A stretch of DNA of 64,000 nt from Geobacteraceae bacterium (GCA_024281055.1 JAMXLF010000018.1:56916-120915), one strand, 5' to 3'. Positions 34,041 through 44,590 are shown, counted from the first letter of the stretch. A program made the numbers and translations. The notes: generated from the sequence alone by a model not told the origin.

Positions 34041-34922
34041 CTAATGAAGAATGGTAACCCGCCCTATCTTGTTGGCACTCGATTCGGTAAACCAGATATT
34101 GCCGTCAGGGCCAGCAGTGATATAACCGGGACTGCTGCCCTGTGTGGGGAGAGGGAACTCAGTTACGACGCCGGCGGTTGTAATCTTTCCTATGCTGTTG
34201 CCGGAAGATTCAGTAAACCAGAGGTTGCCGTCCGGCCCCGCGGCAATGCCATAAGGATTGCTGCTGAATGTCGGGAGAGGGAACTCGGTGACGATGCCGG
34301 CAGTCGTGAGCCGCCCGATTTTGTTGCCATTCAATTCTGCAAACCAGAGGTTGCCGTCCGGACCAGCGGCAATGCCAATAGGAATGCTGGAACTGGTGGG
34401 GATTGTAAACTCGGTGATAACACCGGCAGGTGTAATTCGCCCGATCTTGTTGCCGAATCGTTCGGTAAACCAGAGGTTGCCATCCGGGCCAGCAGTAATG
34501 CAATTGGGCTTGCTGGTTATCGTGGGGATGACGAACTCGGTGATAACACCGGCAGGTGTAATCCGCCCAATCTTGTTACCATTTTCTTCGGTAAACCAGA
34601 GGTTGCCGTCCGGACCGGCTGCAATGCCAATAGGATTGCTGTTGCTGGTCGGGATAGTGAACTCGGTGACTGCGCCTGCAGGTGTAATCCGTCCGATCTT
34701 GTTGCTGTTCCATTCAGTAAACCAGAGGTTACCGTCCGGACCGGCGGCAATGCCGGAGGGGTTGCTGTTGCTGGTCGGGATAGCAAACTCGGTGACTGCG
34801 CCTGCAGGTGTAATCCGCCCGATCTTGTTGCTATGGCGTTCCGTAAACCAGAGGTTGCCGTCAGGGCCGGCGGTAATGCCATTGGGATCGCTGCCGGCAG
34901 ATGGAATGACGAACTCGTTAAT
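34041..34922. repeat. Seven tandem 126-bp coding repeats (propeller blades)
   Basis: Seven copies of a 126-base unit inside the Vgb-like gene; copies 2 and 3 and the pair 4/5 are most alike at DNA level (GGTGTAATCCGCCCGATCTT and similar). Recombination between units could change blade number. Confidence 0.85.
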
Positions 34923-35303
34923 CAAGGCGCCGACGTTCAAGTCTGTGGAACCGGTAACACCTCCGAAGGTCGCGGAAATCCTGGTTGTTCCTCCGGCAAC
35001 GGCAGTAACCTTGCCGTTGGACCCTGCGAGATTGCTGATTATCGCTACGGATGGGTTAGATGAATTCCAGACCGCCAAGGTCGTAAGGTCCTGAGAAGTG
35101 CCGTTCGAGAAACTTCCCATGGCCGTGAATTGGACGGTCGCCCCGGCAGCAACGCTAGTGTTGGTTGGCGATAACGAAATAGAAACGACCGTGGGCGCCG
35201 TAAAGAAGAAAGGAATGCCGTTATCACCACCGCAACCAGGCAATATGAGTAAAGATATGCAGATGGTTACTGCCAAGAAAATTTGTTGTATTCGCATGTG
35301 CAT
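34041..35303 (-). CDS. Lipoprotein with Ig-like domain and seven-bladed streptogramin-lyase-like (Vgb) propeller
   Basis: A 420-residue protein starting at the ATG at 35303 (CAGGAG ribosome site). The lipobox is in ICISLLILPGCGGD, so it is an outer- or inner-membrane-anchored lipoprotein. Residues about 35-125 are a bacterial Ig-like (BIG2-type) domain (SLSPTNTSVAAGATVQFTAM). The remaining about 293 residues are seven consecutive 42-residue repeats with core TAGPDGNLWFTE..NKIGRI, which should close as a seven-bladed propeller like virginiamycin B lyase. The lyase catalytic residues cannot be judged from the repeats alone; a structural or binding role is equally possible. It lies between two similar terminators. 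Confidence 0.85.
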   Translation of the reverse strand: MHMRIQQIFLAVTICISLLILPGCGGDNGIPFFFTAPTVVSISLSPTNTSVAAGATVQFTAMGSFSNGTSQDLTTLAVWNSSNPSVAIISNLAGSNGKVTAVAGGTTRISATFGGVTGSTDLNVGALINEFVIPSAGSDPNGITAGPDGNLWFTERHSNKIGRITPAGAVTEFAIPTSNSNPSGIAAGPDGNLWFTEWNSNKIGRITPAGAVTEFTIPTSNSNPIGIAAGPDGNLWFTEENGNKIGRITPAGVITEFVIPTITSKPNCITAGPDGNLWFTERFGNKIGRITPAGVITEFTIPTSSSIPIGIAAGPDGNLWFAELNGNKIGRLTTAGIVTEFPLPTFSSNPYGIAAGPDGNLWFTESSGNSIGKITTAGVVTEFPLPTQGSSPGYITAGPDGNIWFTESSANKIGRVTILH

Positions 35304-35422
35304 AATTTTCTCCTGCATAAAATTATACACGACTAATTAAACGTATCAACGTACAAGCTGCAAGTAATAGCAACAGACCTACTCGCCATGCCGAAGGTCG
35401 ATATCTTCTGCGGCCATTAAGA

Positions 35423-35457
35423 AAAGGGGCTTACAGCATAACCTGTAAAGCCCCTTT
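35423..35457. terminator. Rho-independent-type hairpin upstream of the Vgb-like gene
   Basis: AAAGGGGCTTACAG pairs with CTGTAAAGCCCCTTT (one bulged base). It shares GGCTTACAG...CTGTAA...GCCC with the tRNA-Lys terminator at 33977. It can end the rhlE transcript arriving from the right. Confidence 0.65.
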
Positions 35458-35534
35458 GTTGTTGGTGCAAGACTGGTGCGCCCATGCGCACGGATGGATG
35501 CGAAAATGGCCCGCATTTGCAGGCCATTCCGACT

Positions 35535-36860
35535 TCAGCTGGCGCTTCGACTGGTCCAGGACCCTGACGACGGCTTTTTCCCGAATCCGCCGGTCCGCTT
35601 GCCGGGTGTACCGTTACCGTCCCGGCGCTCCTGGCGGCGTGCCCCCCATCCTCCCGGGGCATTCGCCCGCTTGCCGCCGGCAGGGATGCGTCCCTTCGGG
35701 GTATTGGAGAGCCGTTGCAGCATGTAATTCGGTTCCAGTCCTGGAACCACGTGCTGGGCAAGGGTTTGTTTCGTGTAGCGCTCGATACGGTCCAGATAGG
35801 AAAGCTCACGAGAGGAGACGAAGGAGATGGCGATGCCCGATGCCCCGGCTCGGCCGGTACGGCCGATACGGTGGACATAGTCTTCAGCGAAGCGCGGCAG
35901 ATCGTAGTTTATGACGTGGCTGATGCCGGTAACGTCGAGCCCCCGGGCAGCTACATCGGTGGCTACGAGAAGGCGGACCTTTCCCCGGCGCATGTCGGCG
36001 ATGGTACGGTTGCGTGCCCCCTGGCTCATGTCGCCGTGCAGGGCCGCGGCCGCGTGCCCCTGTTCGTTCAGGACCCGGGCCAGGTCGTCCGCGTCGCGTT
36101 TGGTTGCGGAAAAGATGATCGCCCGCTTGAGGGTGTTCTCGGCAAGGAGGTGCCGGAGCAGGCGGTTCTTGTGGCCGAGGTCGTCCACTACCATGAGCCG
36201 TTGGTCGATCAGGTCGTGGGTCACCTGCTGCGGCGAAATCCGGACGTGCTCAGGTTCCTGCAGGATGCCGCTGGCCAGCTTCTGGACCCGCGCGTCGAGG
36301 GTGGCCGAGAAGAGGAGGGTTTGCCGGGTTTTGGGGGTAGCGGCGGCGATTTTTTCCACGTCTTCGATGAAACCCATGTCGAGCATCCGGTCCGCCTCGT
36401 CTAGGACGAGGAGTTCCAGGCGTGCGAGGGAAAGGCGCCCCCGCTCCAGGTGATCGAGGAGTCGGCCGGGGGTGGCGACGATCATGTCGACGGGCTGGGA
36501 GATGAGCCGCAGTTGCTCACGGTAGGGCATCCCTCCCAGGATGGCGCCGCTTCGGACCCGCATGAATTTCCCGTAGGTGCGGACGGCATCGGTTACCTGG
36601 GTGGCCAGCTCCCGGGTCGGGGTGAGCACCAGCACGCGCGGGCCTCTTCCCCTTTCGGCGGGAGGGGCGGTGAGGCGCTGCAGGGCGGGGAGGACGAAGG
36701 CGGCGGTCTTGCCGGTGCCGGTCTGGGCGGAAGCGACCAGGTCTCGTCCGGAAAGGACCAGGGGAATGGCACGGGCCTGGATCGGGGTCGGCTCAGCATA
36801 GCCACAGCCGGCAATGGCCTTGAGGATTGAGGGAGAGAGGTTCAGTTCGGTAAACGACAT
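35535..36860 (-). CDS. rhlE: DEAD-box ATP-dependent RNA helicase RhlE type
   Basis: A 441-residue helicase starting at ATG 36860 (AAAGGA ribosome site); the longer frame to 36977 is not supported. Motifs in order: Q motif (GYAEPTPIQARAIP), I AQTGTGKT, Ia PTRELA, Ib TPGRLLDH, II DEAD, III SAT, IV IIFSAT, V ATDVAARGLDV, VI HRIGRTGRAG. The C-terminal about 65 residues are basic, Gly/Arg-rich RNA-binding tail (RRQERRDGNGTPGKRTGG), typical of RhlE. It remodels structured RNA, for example in ribosome assembly or cold adaptation. The upstream gap of about 350 bases suggests a long 5' leader. Confidence 0.93.
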   Translation of the reverse strand: MSFTELNLSPSILKAIAGCGYAEPTPIQARAIPLVLSGRDLVASAQTGTGKTAAFVLPALQRLTAPPAERGRGPRVLVLTPTRELATQVTDAVRTYGKFMRVRSGAILGGMPYREQLRLISQPVDMIVATPGRLLDHLERGRLSLARLELLVLDEADRMLDMGFIEDVEKIAAATPKTRQTLLFSATLDARVQKLASGILQEPEHVRISPQQVTHDLIDQRLMVVDDLGHKNRLLRHLLAENTLKRAIIFSATKRDADDLARVLNEQGHAAAALHGDMSQGARNRTIADMRRGKVRLLVATDVAARGLDVTGISHVINYDLPRFAEDYVHRIGRTGRAGASGIAISFVSSRELSYLDRIERYTKQTLAQHVVPGLEPNYMLQRLSNTPKGRIPAGGKRANAPGGWGARRQERRDGNGTPGKRTGGFGKKPSSGSWTSRSAS

Positions 36861-37216
36861 GGTATCCTTTTCTGTTTCCTGTCCGGAAACTCGTGGCGCC
36901 CATCGGATGGGCCCTGGTTGAAATGAGGGCGGCGCACGCCTGACCTCGCCTGTCCCGTGGCGCAGGCACGGGCGCACACACGTGCCGGGCTGCCCTGAAG
37001 GGGGCAGACGCGCACGTTCGGCCCCCGGAAAAAGGCTTGGGACGGAAGAGGTCGATGTAAGGAGGCGGATCGAGAAAGGCGTACCAGTTGAAGGATGCTT
37101 GGAGTGGCGATGGTGGCCGGGTAGGGGAACGGGAACAACTTACTGCCCGCCGGGGCATGAACAGCCAAAAAAATATTTATAGCAGCTTTCGTTCGGGAAA
37201 GACAAGCTTTTTTTCG
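36861..37216. other. Gap of about 350 bases upstream of rhlE
   Basis: Likely 5' leader and promoter region of rhlE on the minus strand. The part next to rhlE is G+C-rich with many short complementary GC tracts; the part next to aacS has an A+T-rich stretch on the minus strand (TATAAATATTTTTTTGG, about 37165-37182) that could include a -10. No ORF is supported. Confidence 0.45.
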
Positions 37217-39169
<1,953 letters not shown>

Positions 39170-39311
39170 ATGGTCTCTCCCGAGAATATCGAAGAACAGT
39201 TCCTGTAACTTTTCTTAGCACGAACAGAGACGAATGCAAGCGCCTATTTCCTTCTTTCACCGGTGCGCCGGGTATGTTATGAATAGGGCAACCAAATCCG
39301 GAGGTGTCGAC

Positions 39312-39677
39312 ATGCGCTACATCAACACCGGGCGAGTCATCGCCGCCCAACTCACCACACCGGCCGAAAACCCGCTTCTCACCGACGGGAGCCGCCTTAT
39401 CGATGTCTGGTTCGGTGGGGAGGCAGTGCGCAAGCAGCTCTTCAAGAAAGTGACAAAGGCCGAGCAGGAGGCGTTCGCCGAGAGTCTTCTCGCCAGGGGC
39501 TTCATCCGTTCGGGAAATCTTCTCCTCGATCCTTCCGCGGTGCTCTTTGCCGAGATGGAGCACGAGATTGTCGGCGGAATTGTTACCGTCGGCTTCCAGG
39601 ACAACGGTAAACCGGTCGAGCTCAAGGTGAGCGGAAAGGCGTTTGCCGAGCTGTGTACCATGCTGGCGGGAAGCTGA
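39312..39677 (+). CDS. Hypothetical protein
   Basis: A 121-residue soluble protein that I do not recognise. The ATG at 39312 has GGAGG at 7-bp spacing; an earlier in-frame start at 39234 lacks one. The sequence shows two short beta-rich stretches (MRYINTGRVIAAQL; ELKVSGKAFAELC) around a helical middle (RKQLFKKVTKAEQEAFAESL). It has no signal peptide or TM. It is flanked by divergent and convergent minus-strand genes, so it is a single-gene unit. Confidence 0.6.
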   Translation: MRYINTGRVIAAQLTTPAENPLLTDGSRLIDVWFGGEAVRKQLFKKVTKAEQEAFAESLLARGFIRSGNLLLDPSAVLFAEMEHEIVGGIVTVGFQDNGKPVELKVSGKAFAELCTMLAGS

Positions 39678-39712
39678 AAAGGCCCGCAGGGCAGGCGGAA
39701 GAGGAGCGTCTC

Positions 39713-40705
39713 TCAGAAGAGATGACAGGTCCGGCAGAAGTCGGAGAGACCGGTCATTGTGCTTTTGTAGTTCGTCAGGAAGACCGGGGATTCGCCGGCG
39801 TGGGGATTGTGGCATGAGGCACAGGTAAAGTCCTTGGTGGGCTTGAACGGGTCGGGGCTGATGTGGAGCGGGTGCCCTCCAAGCCTTGTGGAAACCACAT
39901 GGGGACGCGACAGGATCTCCTCGTGGCATGAAGCGCAGAGGTCCACCGTTTCGAGACGGAGGAAATTCGCCTGATCGGAGGCATGGGGGTTGTGGCAGGT
40001 GATGCATTTCCCCGCTGCCGTCGGGCCGTGCTGGTGCTTCATCGACTTCCAGAGGTTGATCGAGTCTTCGTGGCAGATGGTGCAAGAGGTCTCGTCCCCC
40101 TTGAGACTGCTGCCCTCTCCTTCCTTGGCCCGGAGCGTATGGCAGGCGGTGCACGACCAGACCGCCGACGGTCCGTGGGCGAATCTGTAGGTGGTGATGA
40201 TGCTCCGGTGACAGGTGTAACAGAGGGAATCGGCCGGGGTGCGCGGGCTGTCATCCGTTCCCTTGAAATCCATCCGGTGGCAGGGGCGGCACGGCTCATC
40301 GTGTCTGTCGCTATGGAAAGCATAGCTGCCGAAGTCGGCGGGGGGGGAGAGACCGGCGAGCTCCGTACTGTAGAAGACCTTTATATCCCGTGTTGTGACG
40401 TCCTTCCCACCCTTGCGGCCGACAACCCTGATCCGGTTTTCCCCCGGGGTAAGGGCGATGCCGCTGGAACAGATGACGGAACGGTCAGGGGACTTCTTCC
40501 GCAGAAGCGGCTTTCGCTTGTTGACCGTGAGCGTCAGGTCGTCGATGGCTGTGCTTCCCTGCCTTACGACGATGCTGATCAGTCTGCTTTCAACGACGGA
40601 GCGGTCCGGAGGCGAGATGATGGCGAGGTTGGCGTCCGCGGTGCAGACGCCGACAGCCCCCAGTATCACCAGGAGTGACAGTGTGGATGACAGAAACGAT
40701 TTCAT
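39713..40705 (-). CDS. Octahaem c-type cytochrome with Ig-like N-terminal domain
   Basis: A 330-residue secreted cytochrome. The signal peptide is about 24 residues; residues 25-115 form a beta-sandwich-like domain (AIISPPDRSVVESRLISIVV) without haems; the rest carries eight CXXCH sites (CRPCH, CYTCH, CTACH, CTICH, CITCH, CASCH, CASCH, CRTCH). Sites of the form CXXCHNPH with distal His resemble cytochrome c7/c3-type modules. It is the third gene of an operon with a larger cytochrome and a thioredoxin-like/TPR protein and probably moves electrons in the periplasm or at the outer membrane. Confidence 0.9.
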   Translation of the reverse strand: MKSFLSSTLSLLVILGAVGVCTADANLAIISPPDRSVVESRLISIVVRQGSTAIDDLTLTVNKRKPLLRKKSPDRSVICSSGIALTPGENRIRVVGRKGGKDVTTRDIKVFYSTELAGLSPPADFGSYAFHSDRHDEPCRPCHRMDFKGTDDSPRTPADSLCYTCHRSIITTYRFAHGPSAVWSCTACHTLRAKEGEGSSLKGDETSCTICHEDSINLWKSMKHQHGPTAAGKCITCHNPHASDQANFLRLETVDLCASCHEEILSRPHVVSTRLGGHPLHISPDPFKPTKDFTCASCHNPHAGESPVFLTNYKSTMTGLSDFCRTCHLF

Positions 40706-40775
40706 GGTAATCGGACCCGACCCGGGCAGCGGTTCTTTTTCGTTTGCCGGATATGCAGGAAAGCAGCCATTGACT

Positions 40776-41885
40776 TCACTCCAGCTCCAGCAGTAATGCG
40801 AGGGCCTTCCGGTAGGCGGCGGCCGCCTCCGGACGGTTACCGTTTTCCTCGAACATCCTGGCCTTGATCAGGTAAATGTCGGCGCCCCGGGGGGCGAGCG
40901 CCTCGGCCTCGGCAAACATAGCCAGTCCCTCCGGCAGGTGTCCGGTCCTGCCGGCGACATACCCTGCATCGCAAAGACAGGGGGGATAGGCGCTGTCAAT
41001 CTGCAGGGCCTTGGCAAACAAGCTTTTTCCTTCTTCAATCTTTCCCTCGTTAACCAAAAGCATGCCCATTTCGCAGAGGGCTACGACATTGGACGGCTCA
41101 CGGGAGAGGGCCTGGGCGAATTCCTCTTTGGCCCGCGCGGCGTCCCCCTGCTGGAGGTGCAGCCTGCCGAGGCTAATCCATGGGAGGGTAAAGGCCGGGT
41201 CCGCCTCGGCGGCCTTTTTGAACCATCCCTCGGCGGAGTCCACCATGTGGCGCGACTTCAGCGTGCTGTTCGCCATGTTGAACAGGCGCAGCGCCTTGAC
41301 GTCGGGCTGGTGGCCGGTGGCGGAACGGGTTGCCACCACCGGTTTCTTCCCTTCCATGGCGGTGGCGACAAAGTCGGCGAGCTCCTCGGCGCCGACCAGG
41401 GGGTAGCCGGCCAGCTCGTACCGGATGATCCCCTCCCGGTCGAGGACCACTGTAGAGGGGAGGGCGATCACGCCATAGTCGTGGAAGGCGGTAAGTCCGC
41501 TATCGATGAGGACGGGCATGGCGAGGTTCAGCTTCGTGGCCATTGCCTGGACTGCGGCGACCGTCTGTGGCGAGGTTTCCTGGCCGTCGGCGTTGACGGC
41601 GACAACCGTGAGCCCCTGGTTGCGGTACTGCCGGTAGAGGCGGTCCATCCTGACGAGGGCTGCTGCCGATTTGCTGCTCCAGGTGGACCAGAAGACGACT
41701 ACGGTCAGCTTCGCTCCGGCGAGGTTGTCAAGTCCCCTGGTCTCGCCGGCAAGGCTCTTGAGGGTGAGCGGCGGCGCTTTCATGCCGGTCTGGAGATTCT
41801 GGAGAGTCGCTCCGGCAGGGGCGAACAGAAAAACCGCAAGCCCTGCAAGAAGCCACCCCCGCAGCACAGTTCTACGGATATTCAT
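40776..41885 (-). CDS. TlpA-like thioredoxin-fold protein lacking CXXC, with TPR domain
   Basis: A 369-residue exported protein. Signal peptide (GWLLAGLAVFLFAPAGA), then a TlpA/ResA-type thioredoxin fold (about 34-175) in which the expected WCXXC site reads FWSTWSSKSA, so both redox cysteines are gone; the cis-Pro loop (VIALPSTVVLD) remains. From about 200 come TPR repeats (AEGWFKKAAEADPAFTLPWI and two or three more). It sits 8 bases after the large cytochrome gene and 70 bases before the octahaem cytochrome gene. A redox-inactive, scaffold or haem-protein-assembly role is inferred from context. Confidence 0.82.
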   Translation of the reverse strand: MNIRRTVLRGWLLAGLAVFLFAPAGATLQNLQTGMKAPPLTLKSLAGETRGLDNLAGAKLTVVVFWSTWSSKSAAALVRMDRLYRQYRNQGLTVVAVNADGQETSPQTVAAVQAMATKLNLAMPVLIDSGLTAFHDYGVIALPSTVVLDREGIIRYELAGYPLVGAEELADFVATAMEGKKPVVATRSATGHQPDVKALRLFNMANSTLKSRHMVDSAEGWFKKAAEADPAFTLPWISLGRLHLQQGDAARAKEEFAQALSREPSNVVALCEMGMLLVNEGKIEEGKSLFAKALQIDSAYPPCLCDAGYVAGRTGHLPEGLAMFAEAEALAPRGADIYLIKARMFEENGNRPEAAAAYRKALALLLELE

Positions 41886-41893
41886 CGACCTTC

Positions 41894-43249
41894 CTAGTTA
41901 TTCTCGACCGGCTTGTCCCGGTCGTAACTCACCTTCTTGTGGCAGCCGGGGAGGCAGGAGCCGCCGGTTTCCGTTTTCGTGAAGCCGACTGGCAGCTTCC
42001 ATGCCCCGAACGGTACTGCATCCCGGATGTGGCGAGGGTTGTTGGTGGCATGGGCATCGTGGCAGGCCCGGCAGGTCCGTCCCTTCGTCTGCTTGTTCAC
42101 GTGGACGTAATGGAGGTTCTTCCGGCCGTTGCGAAAGCCGGTCATGGTGGTCGTGCTCTCTTCGCTGGCCAGGGTCTGCTCGTGACACATGAAGCAGAGT
42201 TTGTAGTTGTCGGGGTTATAGCCGCTGTAGAACACGGGAGGGAAATATTCCCGCAGCATCCTGAAATTCTTCGACCCATGGGTGTTGTGGCAGCTCGAGC
42301 AATCCTTCTCCTTGATCGGGCCGTGATGGTCGATGTTTTTCGCCAGCAGTTCCTTCATGTTGGCGGTTCGTCCCGTTGGTGAGTTGTACTCCCGGTCGTG
42401 GCAGGTCATGCAAAGGTCCATGGGCTGTGCCCGTAGCTGTTTGGGATAACCGGCGACGTGCGGGTCGTGGCAGGCCAGGCACTTCTTGCTGGTTTCGAGC
42501 CCCTTGTGCTTGGTCGTTGCCTCGGCGATTTCCTGCTGCTTGCTTGCGTGACACGAGAAGCAGAGCCCCTGCTCACCATCGGTCGGAAGGTTGTAGCGGA
42601 AATTTCCACCGTGGGGACTATGGCACATGAGGCATGAGTCCTTGGCCGGTGCATGGCTGAACTTGCTACTCTTGAAGGCTTCCGCCTTGTCGGTGTGACA
42701 GGTGAAGCAGAGATCGTTGCCCTTTGCCACAAGGAGCTTCGGAATGTCCCCCTGGTGCGGGTTGTGACAGGCGGTACAGTCGCCGACGGAAACCGGGCCA
42801 TGGACGAATTTTGTGCTGACCATGGCTCGGTCATGGCAAAGGAGGCAGAGCTCACCCCCCGCCTTGCGGAGCTGGAACTTGTTGGGTGACTGGTGTGGGT
42901 CGTGGCACGTGGTGCATTTTCCCGCCCTTACCGGCGCATGGACGACCTTGCGGCTGTCAAGCCGCTCGTGGCAGTCGAGGCACAGCTTACCCGAGTTGGT
43001 GATGGGCTTGAACTTGTGGTTCCCCGTGGGAATATGGCAGGAGGTGCAGCTGCCGCTGGCTACGGGTCCATGGACGAATTTTTCCTTCCCCATTCCCGCA
43101 TGGCATTTATCCGTTACGCACGATTCGTTAGCTGCAGCGGCCTTGGCGTCTGTGGCGCGGGCATTGTCGTGACTGCCGTAGGGGATGAGGATGAGCGCGC
43201 CGACGACAGCAGCGGCCACGGGGGCGACACCAGACCTGATTCTCTTCAC
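41894..43249 (-). CDS. Large multihaem c-type cytochrome (13 CXXCH plus two unusual sites)
   Basis: A 451-residue secreted cytochrome beginning at GTG 43249 (GGAG ribosome site). Thirteen canonical CXXCH sites are spread through the chain, many as CXXCHxPH or preceded by FxHGPV motifs that repeat every about 30 residues (FVHGPVASGSCTSCHIP, VVHAPVRAGKCTTCHDP, FVHGPVSVGDCTACHNP). In addition the N-terminal CVTDKCH (CX4CH) and C-terminal CLPGCH (CX3CH) are atypical haem-site candidates, giving 13-15 haems. It resembles doubled-CXXCH periplasmic cytochromes of Geobacter. First gene of the operon with a good minus-strand promoter. Confidence 0.9.
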   Translation of the reverse strand: MKRIRSGVAPVAAAVVGALILIPYGSHDNARATDAKAAAANESCVTDKCHAGMGKEKFVHGPVASGSCTSCHIPTGNHKFKPITNSGKLCLDCHERLDSRKVVHAPVRAGKCTTCHDPHQSPNKFQLRKAGGELCLLCHDRAMVSTKFVHGPVSVGDCTACHNPHQGDIPKLLVAKGNDLCFTCHTDKAEAFKSSKFSHAPAKDSCLMCHSPHGGNFRYNLPTDGEQGLCFSCHASKQQEIAEATTKHKGLETSKKCLACHDPHVAGYPKQLRAQPMDLCMTCHDREYNSPTGRTANMKELLAKNIDHHGPIKEKDCSSCHNTHGSKNFRMLREYFPPVFYSGYNPDNYKLCFMCHEQTLASEESTTTMTGFRNGRKNLHYVHVNKQTKGRTCRACHDAHATNNPRHIRDAVPFGAWKLPVGFTKTETGGSCLPGCHKKVSYDRDKPVENN

Positions 43250-43310
43250 AGCTCCAATTCTCCTTTTTTTGCCAGTATAACCTTCGGTAATCGTTGGCTA
43301 TTGCTGTTAT

Positions 43311-43339
43311 TGTGTAGCTTTTCGGTGTATTTTTGTCAA
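43311..43339 (-). promoter_or_regulatory. Promoter of the multihaem cytochrome operon
   Basis: On the minus strand TTGACA (43334-43339), a 17-base spacer and TACACA (43311-43316), followed by ATAAC. It lies 60 bases upstream of the cytochrome start. Confidence 0.55.
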
Positions 43340-43451
43340 GAGTTTGTATTTTATACGTTATTTATTAGCCGTTATTTTATTAATCAAAGACAATGGGTTT
43401 GCTGTTTTCTCCTGCATCGGTATCTTGCTTGCCCTCGACAACTGCATTGAC

Positions 43452-43732
43452 GATGAGGCGGCGCTGAAGGGAAGCGAGCAGCGCTTTCGCTCTCAGCAGG
43501 AGTGTCTCAATCGTTCGTAGCGAGACAGAACGGCTCGACGAGCTTATCGGCAACTTCCTCGATTTGCAGCGGCTGGAGAGTGACTGTCGTAAAGTGGGTG
43601 GAACGGGAATCGGACTTGTCTGGTGAGGAGAGCGTGTGCGCCCGTCACGGGAGGATCTGGGCGAAAAGTGCCATCGGCAGGGGGAGCTCTATATGCATCG
43701 CACTGCCCACGAAGCAGAAGCAGAGACCATAA
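43452..43732 (+). pseudogene. Decayed histidine kinase fragment
   Basis: Three recognisable kinase pieces occur in different frames or split by stops: AALKGSEQRFRS (PAS linker), TERLDELIGNFLDLQRLESD (dimerisation-domain helix), GGTGIGL (G2 box) and then ARHGRIWAKSAIGRGSS ending ICIALP (C-terminal HATPase_c). The middle of the catalytic domain is deleted and frameshifts and stops separate the parts. It is a remnant of a full sensor kinase, located next to the MshEN-REC gene. Confidence 0.75.
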
Positions 43733-43744
43733 AAATTGATCTCC

Positions 43745-44590
43745 CTAGAACATCCACGGTTGGTGGCTGTATACCTGGAAGGCCCTCTTGACCCGAGCCA
43801 CCAGGGTTACGTCATTGACCGGTTTGGTGATGTAATCGAAGAACCCCTTCTCGAAGGCCTTGGCTTCCTCTTCAGCGTTCATGGCCTTGCCGGTGACCAT
43901 GATGACCGGGATGTCCCGCGTTTCTGGGATGTTTTTCAAGGCGCCGAGAAGACCGTAGCCATCGAGCTTCGGCATCTCTTTGTCCGTGAGAACGACGTGG
44001 GGACGCTGGGCGATGACTGTCTTGAATGCTTCCATCCCGTCTGTCGCTGCGGTGACCTGATAGCCGTTCTTGCGGAGGATGTCGCCGAGGATGGCCTGGA
44101 TCGTCTTGTCATCCTCGACGACCAGGACGGTCTTGTCTTTGGGAGAGGTAGGCTGCTGGCCCAGGTAGTGGATGCAGATGGCGGCGTGGATATCCTTTCT
44201 GCTTGCGACAAAGGGGACGATTTTGAGGCCGTTGTCCGCCGCCAGGTTGTCGGCCGCCCGGGTGTCGGTCGGATCGGCCATGGCCAGGGCGAGCATGTTC
44301 TCTTCCCGTTTGAGGGGAAAGATCATGTTCTGCATGGCCACCCCGACGGGGATCAGCTTGAGTAGTTCCGACTGGATGGGCTGATCGGGTAGATTGCGGA
44401 TAACCTTGCAGCGATATTGAATGGCGAGCGCTTCAGCCAGTTCGTCGCCGGTAATGAGCTCCATTTCCTCCAGCATCGCGCCGAAACGTTTTGTCCGGGC
44501 CTGGGCCCGGAGCAGAACCCTCTCCTTGGTTTTTGTCGTGATGATGCCATTGGCAACGAAGATTTCGCCGAGTTTCTTGCGCTGGTCCAT
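43745..44590 (-). CDS. MshEN domain fused to a response-regulator receiver domain
   Basis: A 281-residue protein. Residues 1-140 are a MshEN/GspE-N domain with two tandem repeats of the c-di-GMP-binding pattern: KKLGEIFVANGIITTKTKER..LLRAQ and KRFGAMLEEMELITGDEL..ALAIQ. Residues 152-275 are a receiver domain: VVEDD (159-161 acidic pocket), phospho-acceptor Asp203 in LTDKEMPKLDG, and Lys256 in FDYITKPVND. It has no output domain, so it likely integrates c-di-GMP and phosphorylation to control pili or secretion ATPases by protein contact. The gene is monocistronic, next to a decayed kinase that may once have been its partner. Confidence 0.88.
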   Translation of the reverse strand: MDQRKKLGEIFVANGIITTKTKERVLLRAQARTKRFGAMLEEMELITGDELAEALAIQYRCKVIRNLPDQPIQSELLKLIPVGVAMQNMIFPLKREENMLALAMADPTDTRAADNLAADNGLKIVPFVASRKDIHAAICIHYLGQQPTSPKDKTVLVVEDDKTIQAILGDILRKNGYQVTAATDGMEAFKTVIAQRPHVVLTDKEMPKLDGYGLLGALKNIPETRDIPVIMVTGKAMNAEEEAKAFEKGFFDYITKPVNDVTLVARVKRAFQVYSHQPWMF

